A DNA stretch of 64,000 nt from SG8-30 sp963715485 (GTDB lineage Bacteria; Pseudomonadota; Gammaproteobacteria; Steroidobacterales; Steroidobacteraceae): the NCBI GenBank assembly GCA_963715485.1, contig OY970244.1:1178001-1242000 (forward strand), given 5' to 3'. Of this stretch, positions 40,140 through 49,248 are shown piece after piece (positions within the stretch are counted from its first letter, which is position 1; each line of letters opens with the position of its first letter). The notes under the pieces are model-generated. The model was given only the letters and a program-made list of their open reading frames with translations. It ran no database searches and was not told the origin of the DNA. The translations under genes and the position numbers were made by a program.

Positions 40140-41294
40140 GTGGGACCGCTCAAGGGCGTCCGCATCATCGAGATCGCCGGCATCGGGCCGGGCCAGCTGT
40201 GCGGCATGTTGCTGGCCGACATGGGCGCGGAGGTCCTCCGCATCGATCGGATCGCGGCGGCGGAGCTGGGGGTCAGCCTGCCGGCGCGTTTCGACCTGAT
40301 GAATCGCAGCCGCACTGCGTTGGCAGTGGACCTGAAGCGCGCCGAAGGCGTCGAGCTGGTACTCGAGCTCTGCGGCAGCGCGGACGCCCTGTTCGAAGGC
40401 TTCCGGCCCGGTGCGATGGAGCGCCTCGGGCTCGGCCCGGAGGCCTGCATGGCCCGCAATCCCCGGCTGGTCTATGGCCGGATGACGGGCTGGGGCCAGG
40501 CCGGCCCGCTGGCTGGACGGGCAGGCCACGATCCCAATTACATCGCCCTGGCGGGCGTCCTGTCGTGCATCGGCGAACGCGGCGGCGGACCGGTCTATCC
40601 CCTGAACCTCGTCGGTGACTTTGGCGGCGGCGGGACCTACATGGCACTCGGCCTGCTGGCCGGCATCATCGAGGCCTCGCGCTCGGGCCAGGGACAGGTG
40701 GTGGACGCCGCCATGGTCGACGGTGCCGCTTCGCTGATGACCGCCTTCTACGGCCTGATTGCTGCCGGAATGTGGCGGGAAGAGCGCGGCAGCAACATCC
40801 TCGACGGCGGTGCGCCATTCCTGCGTCCCTACGAGACGGCCGATGGCCAGCACGTCGTGATCGGTGCCCTCGAACCCCGGTTCTTCCGGCTGCTGCTCGA
40901 GAAGATGGGCTTCGACGATATCGATCCCGTTGCCCAGAACGACCGCAGCCAGTGGCCTGCCCTGCGACGCCGCTTCGAGGACGCGTTCAGGACCCGTACG
41001 CGGCAGGAATGGTGCGACCTGCTGCAGGATACGGACGCCTGCTTCGCGCCGGTGCTGTCCCTGACCGAAGCGACCCGTCATCCCCATGCGACCGCCCGCC
41101 GGGCCTACGTTGACGTGGACGGCATCGTGCAGCCCGCCCCGGCACCGCGATTCTCGCGCACGCCCTCGGCGATCAGCCGACCGCCGAGGCCTGCCGGCGC
41201 AGGCGCGGCGCAGGCGCTCACCGGGTGGGGCATCGATGCCGCGAAGGTCCAGGCCCTCGGTCGGGCCGGGGTGCTGACGCTGGCCGACGCCTGA
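40140..41294 (+). CDS. CaiB/BaiF family CoA-transferase, alpha-methylacyl-CoA racemase-like
   Basis: A 384-aa protein of CoA-transferase family III beginning at GTG 40140. Family features: GPLKGVRIIEIAGIGPGQLC, DMGAEVLRIDR, NRSRTALAVDLKRAEG, FRPGAMERLGLGPEA and GDFGGGGTYMALGLLAG. The GPGQLCGMLLADMG start and the GHDPNYIALAG segment (His and Asp) are like alpha-methylacyl-CoA racemase rather than formyl-CoA transferase. It lies 18 bp after the peptide transporter ATPase and is probably co-transcribed, an unexpected pairing. It would epimerise 2-methyl branched acyl-CoAs. Confidence 0.88.
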   Translation: MGPLKGVRIIEIAGIGPGQLCGMLLADMGAEVLRIDRIAAAELGVSLPARFDLMNRSRTALAVDLKRAEGVELVLELCGSADALFEGFRPGAMERLGLGPEACMARNPRLVYGRMTGWGQAGPLAGRAGHDPNYIALAGVLSCIGERGGGPVYPLNLVGDFGGGGTYMALGLLAGIIEASRSGQGQVVDAAMVDGAASLMTAFYGLIAAGMWREERGSNILDGGAPFLRPYETADGQHVVIGALEPRFFRLLLEKMGFDDIDPVAQNDRSQWPALRRRFEDAFRTRTRQEWCDLLQDTDACFAPVLSLTEATRHPHATARRAYVDVDGIVQPAPAPRFSRTPSAISRPPRPAGAGAAQALTGWGIDAAKVQALGRAGVLTLADA

Positions 41295-41309
41295 ACCCGG
41301 TGCCGTCGC

Positions 41310-42734
41310 TCAGAGCTTGACCATCACGTGCCGCACAGCCGTGTAATCCTCGAGCGCGTAGGACGACAGGTCCTTGCCGTAGCCGGAACGCTTGAGTCCG
41401 CCGTGCGGCATCTCGCTGACCAGCATGAAATGGGTATTGATCCAGGTACAGCCGTACTGCAGGCGCGAGGCGACCTGCATTGCGCGGCCGACATCCTGGG
41501 TCCAGACGGATGAGGCCAGACCGTACTCGGAGTCATTGGCCCAGGACACGGCCTGGTCAACGTCCTTGAAACGCGTGATCGACACGACCGGCCCGAATAC
41601 CTCGCGCCTGACGATTTCGTCGGCCTGGCGGGCGCCAGCTATCACGGTGGGCTCGTAGAAGAAGCCCTTGCCGCTGCCGGCACGTCCTCCCGCGGTGACT
41701 TCCACGTGCTTCAGTCGAGCGGCACGCTGGACGAATCCAGCGACCCGCGAGCGCTGCTCGGCGCTGATCAGCGGTCCCATCTCGACGCCGGACTCTTCCT
41801 GCCGGCCGACCTTGATTGATGACGCGGCGGCGCTGAGATCCGCGACCAGGCGGTCGAAGATCTTCGGTCCTGCGTAGAGCCGACAGGCCGCCGTGCAGTC
41901 CTGTCCAGCGTTGTAGAAACCAAAGGTACGCACGCCCGATACAACCGACTCGAGATCGGCATCATCGAAGACGATGACCGGCGCCTTGCCGCCGAGCTCG
42001 AGATGGGTTCGCTTGATGCCCTTCGAGGCGGCCTTCAGGATCTTCTCGCCGGTCGTCACGTCGCCGGTCAGCGAAACCATGCGCACTCGCGGATGACCGA
42101 CGAGTGGTGCGCCGACGGTCTCGCCGCGACCAGCGATCACGTTGACCACGCCGGGCGGGAACAACTCGGCCAGCAGTTCGGCAAGCTTCAGCGCCGTCAG
42201 CGGCGTCTGTTCGGAGGGCTTGAGCACTACGGTGTTACCCGCAGCCAGCGCCGGCGCGAGCTTCCAGGCCGCCATCATCAACGGGTAGTTCCACGGGGCG
42301 ATCGAGGCGACCACGCCGATGGGGTCGCGGCGAATCATGCTGGTGAAGCCGGCGAGGTACTCACCGGCGACCGCGCCGTGCATCGTGCGTGCGGCACCCG
42401 CGAAGAACCGGAACACGTCGGCGACCGCCGGTATCTCGTCGTTCAGGGCTGCGGCCAGCGGTTTGCCGCAATTCAGCGACTCGATGCGGGCAAAGCCGGC
42501 GCCGTCCGCCTCGATCCGGTCGGCAAGCTTCAGCAACAGGGTGGCGCGATCCTTCGGCGGGGTTTGTGACCAGCCGGCAAAGGCCGACTCGGCCGCCCGC
42601 ACCGCCGTATCGACCTGCCCGGTGGAGGCTTCGGCCACCCGGGCAATCACCCTGGCCGTAGCCGGGTCGAGGATCTCCTCCACCTGTCCCTGGCCGGCGA
42701 CGAGGCGGCCGTTGATCAGTAATTTCTTCTGCAT
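41310..42734 (-). CDS. NAD(P)-dependent aldehyde dehydrogenase, likely gamma-aminobutyraldehyde dehydrogenase
   Basis: A 474-aa aldehyde dehydrogenase. The cofactor and active-site motifs are intact: PWNYPLMMAAWKLAPALAAG, KPSEQTPLTA, the general base Glu in LELGGKAPV and the catalytic Cys in FYNAGQDCTAACR. The GQDCTAACR form is typical of PatD/YdcW-type 4-aminobutyraldehyde dehydrogenases. It is the last gene of a polyamine uptake operon, fitting putrescine conversion to 4-aminobutyrate. A putrescine aminotransferase is not in the window. Confidence 0.85.
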   Translation of the reverse strand: MQKKLLINGRLVAGQGQVEEILDPATARVIARVAEASTGQVDTAVRAAESAFAGWSQTPPKDRATLLLKLADRIEADGAGFARIESLNCGKPLAAALNDEIPAVADVFRFFAGAARTMHGAVAGEYLAGFTSMIRRDPIGVVASIAPWNYPLMMAAWKLAPALAAGNTVVLKPSEQTPLTALKLAELLAELFPPGVVNVIAGRGETVGAPLVGHPRVRMVSLTGDVTTGEKILKAASKGIKRTHLELGGKAPVIVFDDADLESVVSGVRTFGFYNAGQDCTAACRLYAGPKIFDRLVADLSAAASSIKVGRQEESGVEMGPLISAEQRSRVAGFVQRAARLKHVEVTAGGRAGSGKGFFYEPTVIAGARQADEIVRREVFGPVVSITRFKDVDQAVSWANDSEYGLASSVWTQDVGRAMQVASRLQYGCTWINTHFMLVSEMPHGGLKRSGYGKDLSSYALEDYTAVRHVMVKL

Positions 42735-42756
42735 GGCATCACTCCGGTGCGAGGTT

Positions 42757-43569
42757 TCACTTGGGGCCGTCCGGCTCGCCCTGGCGCGTCAGCCAATAGG
42801 CCAGCAGGATTGGAATCAACGTGACCAGCACGACAGTCACGGCGACAACGTTGGTGATCGGCCGCTCGCGCGGCCGGAACAGCTCGTTGAAGAACCAGAT
42901 CGGCAGGGTCCGTTCATGCCCCGCGGTGAACAGCGTGACGATGATCTCGTCGAAGGAAAGCGCAAAGGCCAGCATGCCGCCGGCGAGCAGCGCGGTGGCG
43001 ATCTGTGGCAGCAGCACGTAGCGGAACGTCTGGGTGCCGTCGGCACCGAGGTCCATGGACGCCTCGATCCAGCTCTGCGGCAGGCGGCGCAGGCGCGCGA
43101 TGACATTGTTGTGCACGATGACGATGCAGAACGTGGCGTGACCGGTGACGATGGTCCAGAAGCCGAGCTGGAAGTCCGCGAGCTTGAATGCCGACAGCAG
43201 GGCGATGCCGGTGATGATGCCGGGCAGTGCGATGGGCAGGACGAACAGCAGGGTGATGGCCTCGCGTCCCCTGAACCGGCTGCGGGCCAGCGCGAACGCC
43301 GCCAGGGTGCCGAGGACCAGCGCCATGGCGGTGGCCATGGCCGCGACCGAGAGCGACAGCCGCAGCGCGGCCCACATGTCCTCGCGCGCGAAGGCCACCT
43401 CGAACCAGTGCAGGGTCAGTCCGGGCGGTGGAAACTGGTAGGTGCGGTCCTCGGTCGTGAATGCATAGAGGACGATCACCCAGACCGGCAGGTGCAGGAA
43501 GGCGAGGCCGGCGAAGGCGGCGAGCCTTTGTCCCAGCGAGGCGCGGTTCCAGTCGCGATCAGAGCGCAT
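42757..43569 (-). CDS. Polyamine ABC transporter permease, PotI/PotC-like
   Basis: A 270-aa inner-membrane permease with six helices. Family-typical are LPIALPGIITGIALLSAF and the ATPase-coupling segment IEASMDLGADGTQTFRYVLLPQI, followed by AFALSFDEIIVTLFTAG. It overlaps the end of the PotH-like gene by 11 bases and partners with it. Confidence 0.92.
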   Translation of the reverse strand: MRSDRDWNRASLGQRLAAFAGLAFLHLPVWVIVLYAFTTEDRTYQFPPPGLTLHWFEVAFAREDMWAALRLSLSVAAMATAMALVLGTLAAFALARSRFRGREAITLLFVLPIALPGIITGIALLSAFKLADFQLGFWTIVTGHATFCIVIVHNNVIARLRRLPQSWIEASMDLGADGTQTFRYVLLPQIATALLAGGMLAFALSFDEIIVTLFTAGHERTLPIWFFNELFRPRERPITNVVAVTVVLVTLIPILLAYWLTRQGEPDGPK

Positions 43570-44467
43570 CGAAGGCCCCGAGCCGCCTGGCCAGCGTGAG
43601 GTAGGCGCCGATGAGCAGGATTGGCACGACCGAGAAGGCCGCTGCCAGCGGGATGTTTCCGGCGGTTCCCTGCTGCTGGTACACCATCATGCCGATGAAG
43701 TAACCCGGCGCCCCGACCACGCTGGGAATGATGTAGTCGCCGAGTGTGAGTGAGAAGGTGAACACCGATCCGGCGGCGAGCCCCGGCAGGGCCAGCGGCA
43801 GCACGATCTGCCGGAAGGTCTGGCCGGGGCGGGCCCCGAGGTCGGCGGACGCCTGCAGCAACGAGGCGGGCACCCGCTCCAGCGCGGCGGCCAGCGGCAG
43901 GATCATGAATGGCAGCCACATGTAGACGAAGACGATGAACATGCCGAGGTAGGACGACGCCAGCGAGGGTCCGCCGACGACCGGGGTGGCCAGCGCCTGC
44001 TCCAGGGCCGGTGTCAGCCCGAACTGGTCCACGAACCAGGACAGGACGCCCTGCTTGGCCAGCACCAGGCGCCAGGCGTATACCTTGACGAGGTAGCTGG
44101 TCCACATCGGCGTCATCACGCCGACGTAGAAGAATGCCTTCATTCGCGGTCCGGCATAGCGGGCCATGTAATTGGCGACAGGAAAGGCAATGACCGCGGC
44201 CGCCAGCGTCACTGCCACGGCCATGCCGAGCGTGCGCAGGATGATGTCTACATTGGCCGGGTGGCTGACCAGCTGGCGATAGGTTGCGAGCGTGAATTCC
44301 GGGATGATGCGCGCCGTGAATTCGTCGATCGCATAGAAACTCTGCATCAACAGGGCGAACAGCGATCCCAGGTACACCACGCCCAGCCACAGGAGCGGCG
44401 GCAACAGCAGCAGCGACAGGTAGAAGCCCCGCCTGCCGTACAAGAATGCCGAGATGGACCGCGTCAT
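43559..44467 (-). CDS. Polyamine ABC transporter permease, PotH/PotB-like
   Basis: A 302-aa inner-membrane permease. The segment SFTL(T)LGDY-like (FTFSLTLGDYIIPSVVG) and the coupling loop LLQASADLGARPGQTFRQIV are typical of PotB/PotH. ATG 44467 follows the ATPase stop by 3 bp. It forms the heteromeric channel with the PotI-like protein. Confidence 0.92.
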   Translation of the reverse strand: MTRSISAFLYGRRGFYLSLLLLPPLLWLGVVYLGSLFALLMQSFYAIDEFTARIIPEFTLATYRQLVSHPANVDIILRTLGMAVAVTLAAAVIAFPVANYMARYAGPRMKAFFYVGVMTPMWTSYLVKVYAWRLVLAKQGVLSWFVDQFGLTPALEQALATPVVGGPSLASSYLGMFIVFVYMWLPFMILPLAAALERVPASLLQASADLGARPGQTFRQIVLPLALPGLAAGSVFTFSLTLGDYIIPSVVGAPGYFIGMMVYQQQGTAGNIPLAAAFSVVPILLIGAYLTLARRLGAFDAL

Positions 44468-44470
44468 GGA

Positions 44471-45493
44471 TCAGCCGTCCGCGAGCAGCACCAGGCTGTC
44501 CGGCGACCATGCCAGGCGGACGCGGGAGCCCGGCCTCAGGCCACTATCGTGCATGTCGGCTTCCGGCCGGGCGGCCGTCAGCGATGGGCCGCCGTCGAGC
44601 CGTACGTGCCAGCGGCTGGTGGCGCCGTGGTACTGCACGTCTTCCAGCACGCCTTCGCAGCTGACCGCGCCGACCGGCGCGGTCGAGTCGATCGACAGCA
44701 CCTCGATGAGCTCGGGCCGGACCGCGAAGGCGCGCCCGGACCCGGTCAGGCGTGCCGCGACGTCGGCCTCCACGACATTGGCGCTGCCGACGAATCGCGC
44801 CACGAACGCAGTCCGCGGGCGGATGTAGAGACCGCGTGGCGTGTCGAGCTGCTCGATACGCCCTTCGCGGAACACCGCGATGCGGTCGGCCATGCTGAGC
44901 GCCTCGCCCTGGTCGTGGGTCACGTAGAGGAACGTGATGCCCAGGCGCTGTTGCAGCGACTTCAGTTCGGTCTGCATTTCCTCGCGCAGGCGCAGGTCGA
45001 GCGCTCCCAGCGGTTCGTCGAGCAGCAGTACCTTGGGGTGGTTGACCAGCGCCCGGGCCAGCGCGACGCGTTGCTTCTGGCCGCCGGAGAGCTGCGCCGG
45101 GGAGCGACCGGCCAGTGCCTCCAGGCGGACGAGTTCGAGTACCTCCAGCGCCTGCTTGCGGCGTGCCGCCGCCGCGACACCGCGCACCTTCGGGCCGTAG
45201 GCAACGTTGTCCACGACCGTCATGTGCGGAAACAGCGCGTAGTCCTGGAACACCGTGTTGACGCTGCGATCGAAGGGCGGCACCGCGGTGACGTCCTCGC
45301 CATCGAGGAGCACCTTGCCGCGGGTTGGCCGGTCGAATCCGGCGACCAGCCTCAGGCAGGTCGTCTTGCCGGAACCCGAGGGTCCCAGCAGTGCGAAGAA
45401 CTCGCCCTGTGAGACCTCGAGCGAGACGCCGTCGAGCGCCACCACCGGCCCGAAAGTCCGGCTGACATCGACCAGTTCAACGGCGGCGGTCAT
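44471..45493 (-). CDS. Polyamine ABC transporter ATPase, PotG/PotA-like
   Basis: A 340-aa ATPase with Walker A GPSGSGKTT, Q-loop FQDYALFPHMTV, signature LSGGQKQRVALAR, Walker B VLLLDEPLGALD and switch His in VTHDQGEALS. A C-terminal TOBE-type regulatory domain follows from about residue 245. It energises the two adjacent permeases. Confidence 0.93.
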   Translation of the reverse strand: MTAAVELVDVSRTFGPVVALDGVSLEVSQGEFFALLGPSGSGKTTCLRLVAGFDRPTRGKVLLDGEDVTAVPPFDRSVNTVFQDYALFPHMTVVDNVAYGPKVRGVAAAARRKQALEVLELVRLEALAGRSPAQLSGGQKQRVALARALVNHPKVLLLDEPLGALDLRLREEMQTELKSLQQRLGITFLYVTHDQGEALSMADRIAVFREGRIEQLDTPRGLYIRPRTAFVARFVGSANVVEADVAARLTGSGRAFAVRPELIEVLSIDSTAPVGAVSCEGVLEDVQYHGATSRWHVRLDGGPSLTAARPEADMHDSGLRPGSRVRLAWSPDSLVLLADG

Positions 45494-45554
45494 CGAGCGG
45501 GCGGGGCGCTTCCGGGAGCGCCCCGCCCTGGTTCCAGTAGCGGCGGGACGCGGA

Positions 45555-46733
45555 TCAGCGGCCGCCCATGATCGCCACGTAGTCCGTGCTCCAGCGGCTG
45601 TAGGGCACGCACTCGCCGCCGGCGCAGGCCGCTTCCGGCGTCCGCCAGAACCAGATCTGCTCGAAGTTCTCGAAGCCGTTGGTCTTGCAGCCCTCGGGAC
45701 CGAGCAGTTCGTTGCCAGTGCAGGCCGCGGGCACGGCCGGGTTCGAACCGAACCATGCTGCGACGTCGCCCTGCACCTTCGGGCTGATGGACCATTCCAG
45801 CCACTCGTACGCGCAGTTCGGGTGGGCGGCGTTGGCGCTCATCATCGTGGTGTCCGCCCAGCCGGTGGCACCCTCGGACGGCACGACGCTGGCGACGGGC
45901 TGGCCATTGGCGGCCAGGGTGTTGACCTGGAAGGGCCAGGATCCGGAGGCAACGACGCCCTCGTTGGTGAAATCCTGGACCTGCACGTTGGCGTCATGCC
46001 AGTAGCGATGCACCAGCGGATGCTGCTGGCGCAGGACGTCGAGGACCGCGGCGTACTGCGCCTCGCTCAGGGCGTAGGGGTCGGTGATGCCGAGCTCAGG
46101 GTTCTTGGCCTTGAGGTAGACGGCGGCGTCTGCAATGTAGATGGCGCCGTCATAGGCCTGGATGCGGCCCTTGTTCGGCTTGCCGTCAGACAGCTTCGCC
46201 GGCTCGAATACGACCGACCAGGACGTCGGCGCTTCCTTGAAGGCCGTGGTGTTGTACATCAGCACGTTCGGGCCCCACTGGTAGGGGACGCCGTAGTGCT
46301 TGCCGTCGACGTAATGCCACGTGGCCTCCTGCAGGCGCGGGTCGACCGTCGCGTAGCTGGGAACGCGGTTGACGTCGACGGGCTGGACGGTGTTGCCGCG
46401 GATCAGGCGGATGGAGGCGTCACCGGAGGCCGTCACCAGGTCGTAGCCGCCCTGGGTCATCAGCGAGACCATCTCGTCGGAGGTGCCGGCGGTCTTTACA
46501 TTGACCTTGCATCCGGTCTTGGCCTCGAAGCCGGTCACCCAATCGTAGCCGGCGTCGGTCTCACCGCGCTCGATGTAGCCCGGCCAGGCGACGATGTCGA
46601 CCTGACCCTCGAGGGTGGGAGCGGCCGGCGGCGCCTCGGCCTCCTTCTTGCCCTGGCAGCCGGCAAGAGCCAGTGCGAGACCGGCCGAAACGGCGGCAAA
46701 ACGGCCCAGATTGCCGGAAAGATGCATGTTCAT
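45555..46733 (-). CDS. Polyamine-binding lipoprotein, PotF/PotD-like
   Basis: A 392-aa solute-binding protein. ATG 46733 has an AGGGGAAC ribosome site and opens a signal peptide ending in the lipobox LALAGC. The mature start VDIVAWPGYIERGETDAGYDWV and GTSDEMVSLMTQGGYDLVTA are PotD/PotF family features; GVPYQWGPNVLMYN and WADTTMMS follow in the binding cleft. It is the first gene of the pot-type operon. Putrescine is the likelier ligand given the aldehyde dehydrogenase; spermidine is possible. Confidence 0.9.
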   Translation of the reverse strand: MNMHLSGNLGRFAAVSAGLALALAGCQGKKEAEAPPAAPTLEGQVDIVAWPGYIERGETDAGYDWVTGFEAKTGCKVNVKTAGTSDEMVSLMTQGGYDLVTASGDASIRLIRGNTVQPVDVNRVPSYATVDPRLQEATWHYVDGKHYGVPYQWGPNVLMYNTTAFKEAPTSWSVVFEPAKLSDGKPNKGRIQAYDGAIYIADAAVYLKAKNPELGITDPYALSEAQYAAVLDVLRQQHPLVHRYWHDANVQVQDFTNEGVVASGSWPFQVNTLAANGQPVASVVPSEGATGWADTTMMSANAAHPNCAYEWLEWSISPKVQGDVAAWFGSNPAVPAACTGNELLGPEGCKTNGFENFEQIWFWRTPEAACAGGECVPYSRWSTDYVAIMGGR

Positions 46734-46901
46734 TACGTGTTCCCCTGGCGGATAGCAGTAGCGGATCTTGAATCCGGCGCCGGAAGGCGCTACCCACATT
46801 GTATGCCGGCGCTGGTGCGCCGGGAAATGAAGGAAACGCGAGCCTAGGTATGGCACCCTTTACCCGCCCCAATACCGGGCGGTGAAACGGTACAACAAGG
46901 C

Positions 46902-47366
46902 ATGCTTGACTCGATAAAGTCCTTCTTTCGCAGGCACATGGCTCCCGGCGCCGACGAGGGTCCGGAAGCCGCCGCGCAACGCGGCCGCCTGGCGGCGGCG
47001 GCGTTACTGGTCGAGGTCGTCCGCTCGGACAGCGAATTTTCTGAGGCCGAGCGCGAGGCGGTGCTGTCAGCCGCGCGCCGGAAGTTCGGTCTCGATGAGT
47101 CGGAATCCCGGCAGCTCATCGAGCTGGCGGAGGCGGAGGCCAGCGAGGCTCACGACCTGTACCAGTTCACCTCGCAGATCAACGCTTCATTCACTGCGGG
47201 ACAGAAAGCCCGGCTGATCGAGGAGCTGTGGCGAGTCGCCTATTCTGACGACGTCCTGCATCGTTACGAGGAACACGTCATCCGCAAGGTGGCGGATCTC
47301 ATCCACGTGTCCCACTCCACCTTCATCGCAGCGAAGCTCCGCGTCCAGGCGGGCCAGCCGGACTGA
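46902..47366 (+). CDS. TerB-family (tellurite resistance-like) protein
   Basis: A 154-aa helical soluble protein. LLVEVVRSDSEFSEAEREAV and the second repeat-like segment EELWRVAYSDDVLHRYEEHVI have the paired acidic pattern (SD-x-E/H) of TerB metal-binding helices. The N-terminus MLDSIKSFFRRHM is amphipathic. No other ter genes are near. It is divergent from the polyamine operon across 168 bp that hold no other gene. Role unknown. Confidence 0.85.
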   Translation: MLDSIKSFFRRHMAPGADEGPEAAAQRGRLAAAALLVEVVRSDSEFSEAEREAVLSAARRKFGLDESESRQLIELAEAEASEAHDLYQFTSQINASFTAGQKARLIEELWRVAYSDDVLHRYEEHVIRKVADLIHVSHSTFIAAKLRVQAGQPD

Positions 47367-47466
47367 TGCCCCTGGTCGTCTGACAGGCAGCCAATTGCCG
47401 CATGCCGACCCGGCGCCAGTGGCAGAATCGCGCGACGTTCAGGATCTGTATTGGGAGGTGGGTGCA

Positions 47467-47856
47467 ATGGCCTGGGTGGAAATCATGACGGCGCTGGCGT
47501 TGATACAGTTTGCCGTGTTTGCCGCATTGGTCGGCAAGGCGCGGGGAACCTACGGGATCAAGGCGCCGGCCGTGAGCGGCAACGAGATGTTCGAGCGCTA
47601 CTACCGCGTGCAGATGAATACGCTGGAGGTCCTGGTGCTGTTCGTGCCGGGGCTATGGCTTGCCGCCGGGCACCTCGACGACCAGTGGATCGTCCTGCTT
47701 GGCGCCGTCTACCTGATCGGGCGAGTGGTGTACTTTCGCGCCTACGTCGCGGACCCGGCCAAACGCGGCCCCGGCTTTTCCATGAGCCTGGTACCGTCGA
47801 CGATCCTGATCGTCGCGGGGCTTGTCGGGGCCGTGAGGGAGTTGCTCGCCGGATGA
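47467..47856 (+). CDS. MAPEG-family membrane protein
   Basis: A 129-aa four-helix membrane protein of the MAPEG (eicosanoid and glutathione metabolism) family: the motif NEMFERYYRVQMNTLEVLVLF holds the family Glu-x-x-x-Arg-x-x-x-Asn pattern, with YLIGRVVYFRAYV later. ATG 47467 follows GGGAGGTG. Bacterial members may have glutathione transferase or peroxidase activity. It ends 12 bp before the convergent nuoN stop. Confidence 0.88.
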   Translation: MAWVEIMTALALIQFAVFAALVGKARGTYGIKAPAVSGNEMFERYYRVQMNTLEVLVLFVPGLWLAAGHLDDQWIVLLGAVYLIGRVVYFRAYVADPAKRGPGFSMSLVPSTILIVAGLVGAVRELLAG

Positions 47857-47868
47857 GCCGGGCGATGA

Positions 47869-49248
47869 TCAGAGACGGTCGATCAGCCAGCCCGGAAATA
47901 CCGTAAGCAGGACGACTGGCAACAGGCAGCAGAGGCTGGCAGCGAACACCATTGCGCGCGGCGGCGCTTCGGCGGCCTGTTCGCCTGCGCTCATGAACAT
48001 GTACTGGATCACGCGCAGGTAGAAGTAGATTCCGAGGTAGCTGCCGATCAGGCCGGCCACGGCCCAGCCGGTGTAGCCCGCGTCGATGACGTTGCGGAAG
48101 ATCAGGAACTTGGCCACGAACCCGGGGAACGGCGGAATGCCTGCCAGCGACAGCATCGCGGCGGCGATCAGCAGGGCCGCGTAGGGACTGCGGTGGAACA
48201 AGCCCTTGAGGTTGTCCAGCCGGTCACGGGTCGCATCGTCGCCGGTCGGCAGGCAGACGAAGGCGAGCAGGTTCATCAGTCCGTAGGCGATCAGGTAGAA
48301 GATCACGGCCTCGTAGCGCCCCGGCTCCGCCCCCAGGAAGGCAAAGAACAGGTAGCCGGCATGGGCGATCGAGGAATAGGCGATCATGCGACGGAAGCTT
48401 TCCTGCCGCATCGCTGTCAGATTGCCCCAGACCATGGACACCAGCGGCAGCGCCGCGATCAGCCCGACCAGCGACGCCGGCACCGTCACCCCGACGAACA
48501 ACCGGACCGCCGCCAGTAGCACGGCTGCCTTGATGACGGTCGCCATGTACGCCGTCACGGGAACGCTGGCCGCCTCGTAGGCGTCGGGTGCCCAGCCATG
48601 GAAGGGTACCACCGCGGCCTTCAGGTAGAAGGCAAGCAGCACCAGCACGACCGCGGCACGGGCCAGGGTGTCGCCGGAGGCGACCGCTTCGGCGAAGGCA
48701 GCGAGCTCGAACGAACCGGTCGCACCAAAGGTGAAGGAAATGCCGAGCAGCAGCGTCGCGGTGCCCGCGCCGCCCAGGACCAGGTACTTGAGCGCGCCCT
48801 CGACACTTTCCGGCCGGCCCATCGCCAGCAGTACGAGCGCGTAGACCGGCAGCGACATCAGCTCGATGCCCAGGAACAGGGTCAGGAAGCTGTCGGACGA
48901 GAACAGCAGGCAGGCGCCATAGAGCGAGGACAGCAGCAGGATCGAGAAACGCGGCCCGGAGAACTCACCCCCGGCAATCAGCACCACGGGGATGGACAGG
49001 CCGAGCACGACCGCCTTGGCCAGCGCGGCAGCCGGGTCGACCGAGAACTGCCCCGGGAAAGGCGCGCCGGCATAGTCGCCCAGGTACAGGCGCGCTGCGG
49101 CGAATGCCGCCGCAAACACGACCAACAGCGTGACCGGCAGCAGGTCTCGCTCGCGTCGCGAGCCGATCTCGAGCACCAGCAGCAGCAGGATGCCGAGCAG
49201 CAGCAGGTGCTCCGGCAGCATCGCGGTCAGCACGGTTTCTGTGTTCAT
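47869..49248 (-). CDS. nuoN: NADH-quinone oxidoreductase subunit N
   Basis: Antiporter-like membrane subunit of complex I, 459 aa, last gene of the nuo operon. Conserved features: SLPVYALVLLAM after a Glu in LGIELMSLP, FHGWAPDAYEAASVPVTAYM with Lys and His of the proton channel, and SSIAHAGYLFFAFLG. The ATG at 49248 overlaps the nuoM stop by 4 bases, which decides the start over an upstream in-frame ATG at 49284. Confidence 0.96.
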   Translation of the reverse strand: MNTETVLTAMLPEHLLLLGILLLLVLEIGSRRERDLLPVTLLVVFAAAFAAARLYLGDYAGAPFPGQFSVDPAAALAKAVVLGLSIPVVLIAGGEFSGPRFSILLLSSLYGACLLFSSDSFLTLFLGIELMSLPVYALVLLAMGRPESVEGALKYLVLGGAGTATLLLGISFTFGATGSFELAAFAEAVASGDTLARAAVVLVLLAFYLKAAVVPFHGWAPDAYEAASVPVTAYMATVIKAAVLLAAVRLFVGVTVPASLVGLIAALPLVSMVWGNLTAMRQESFRRMIAYSSIAHAGYLFFAFLGAEPGRYEAVIFYLIAYGLMNLLAFVCLPTGDDATRDRLDNLKGLFHRSPYAALLIAAAMLSLAGIPPFPGFVAKFLIFRNVIDAGYTGWAVAGLIGSYLGIYFYLRVIQYMFMSAGEQAAEAPPRAMVFAASLCCLLPVVLLTVFPGWLIDRL

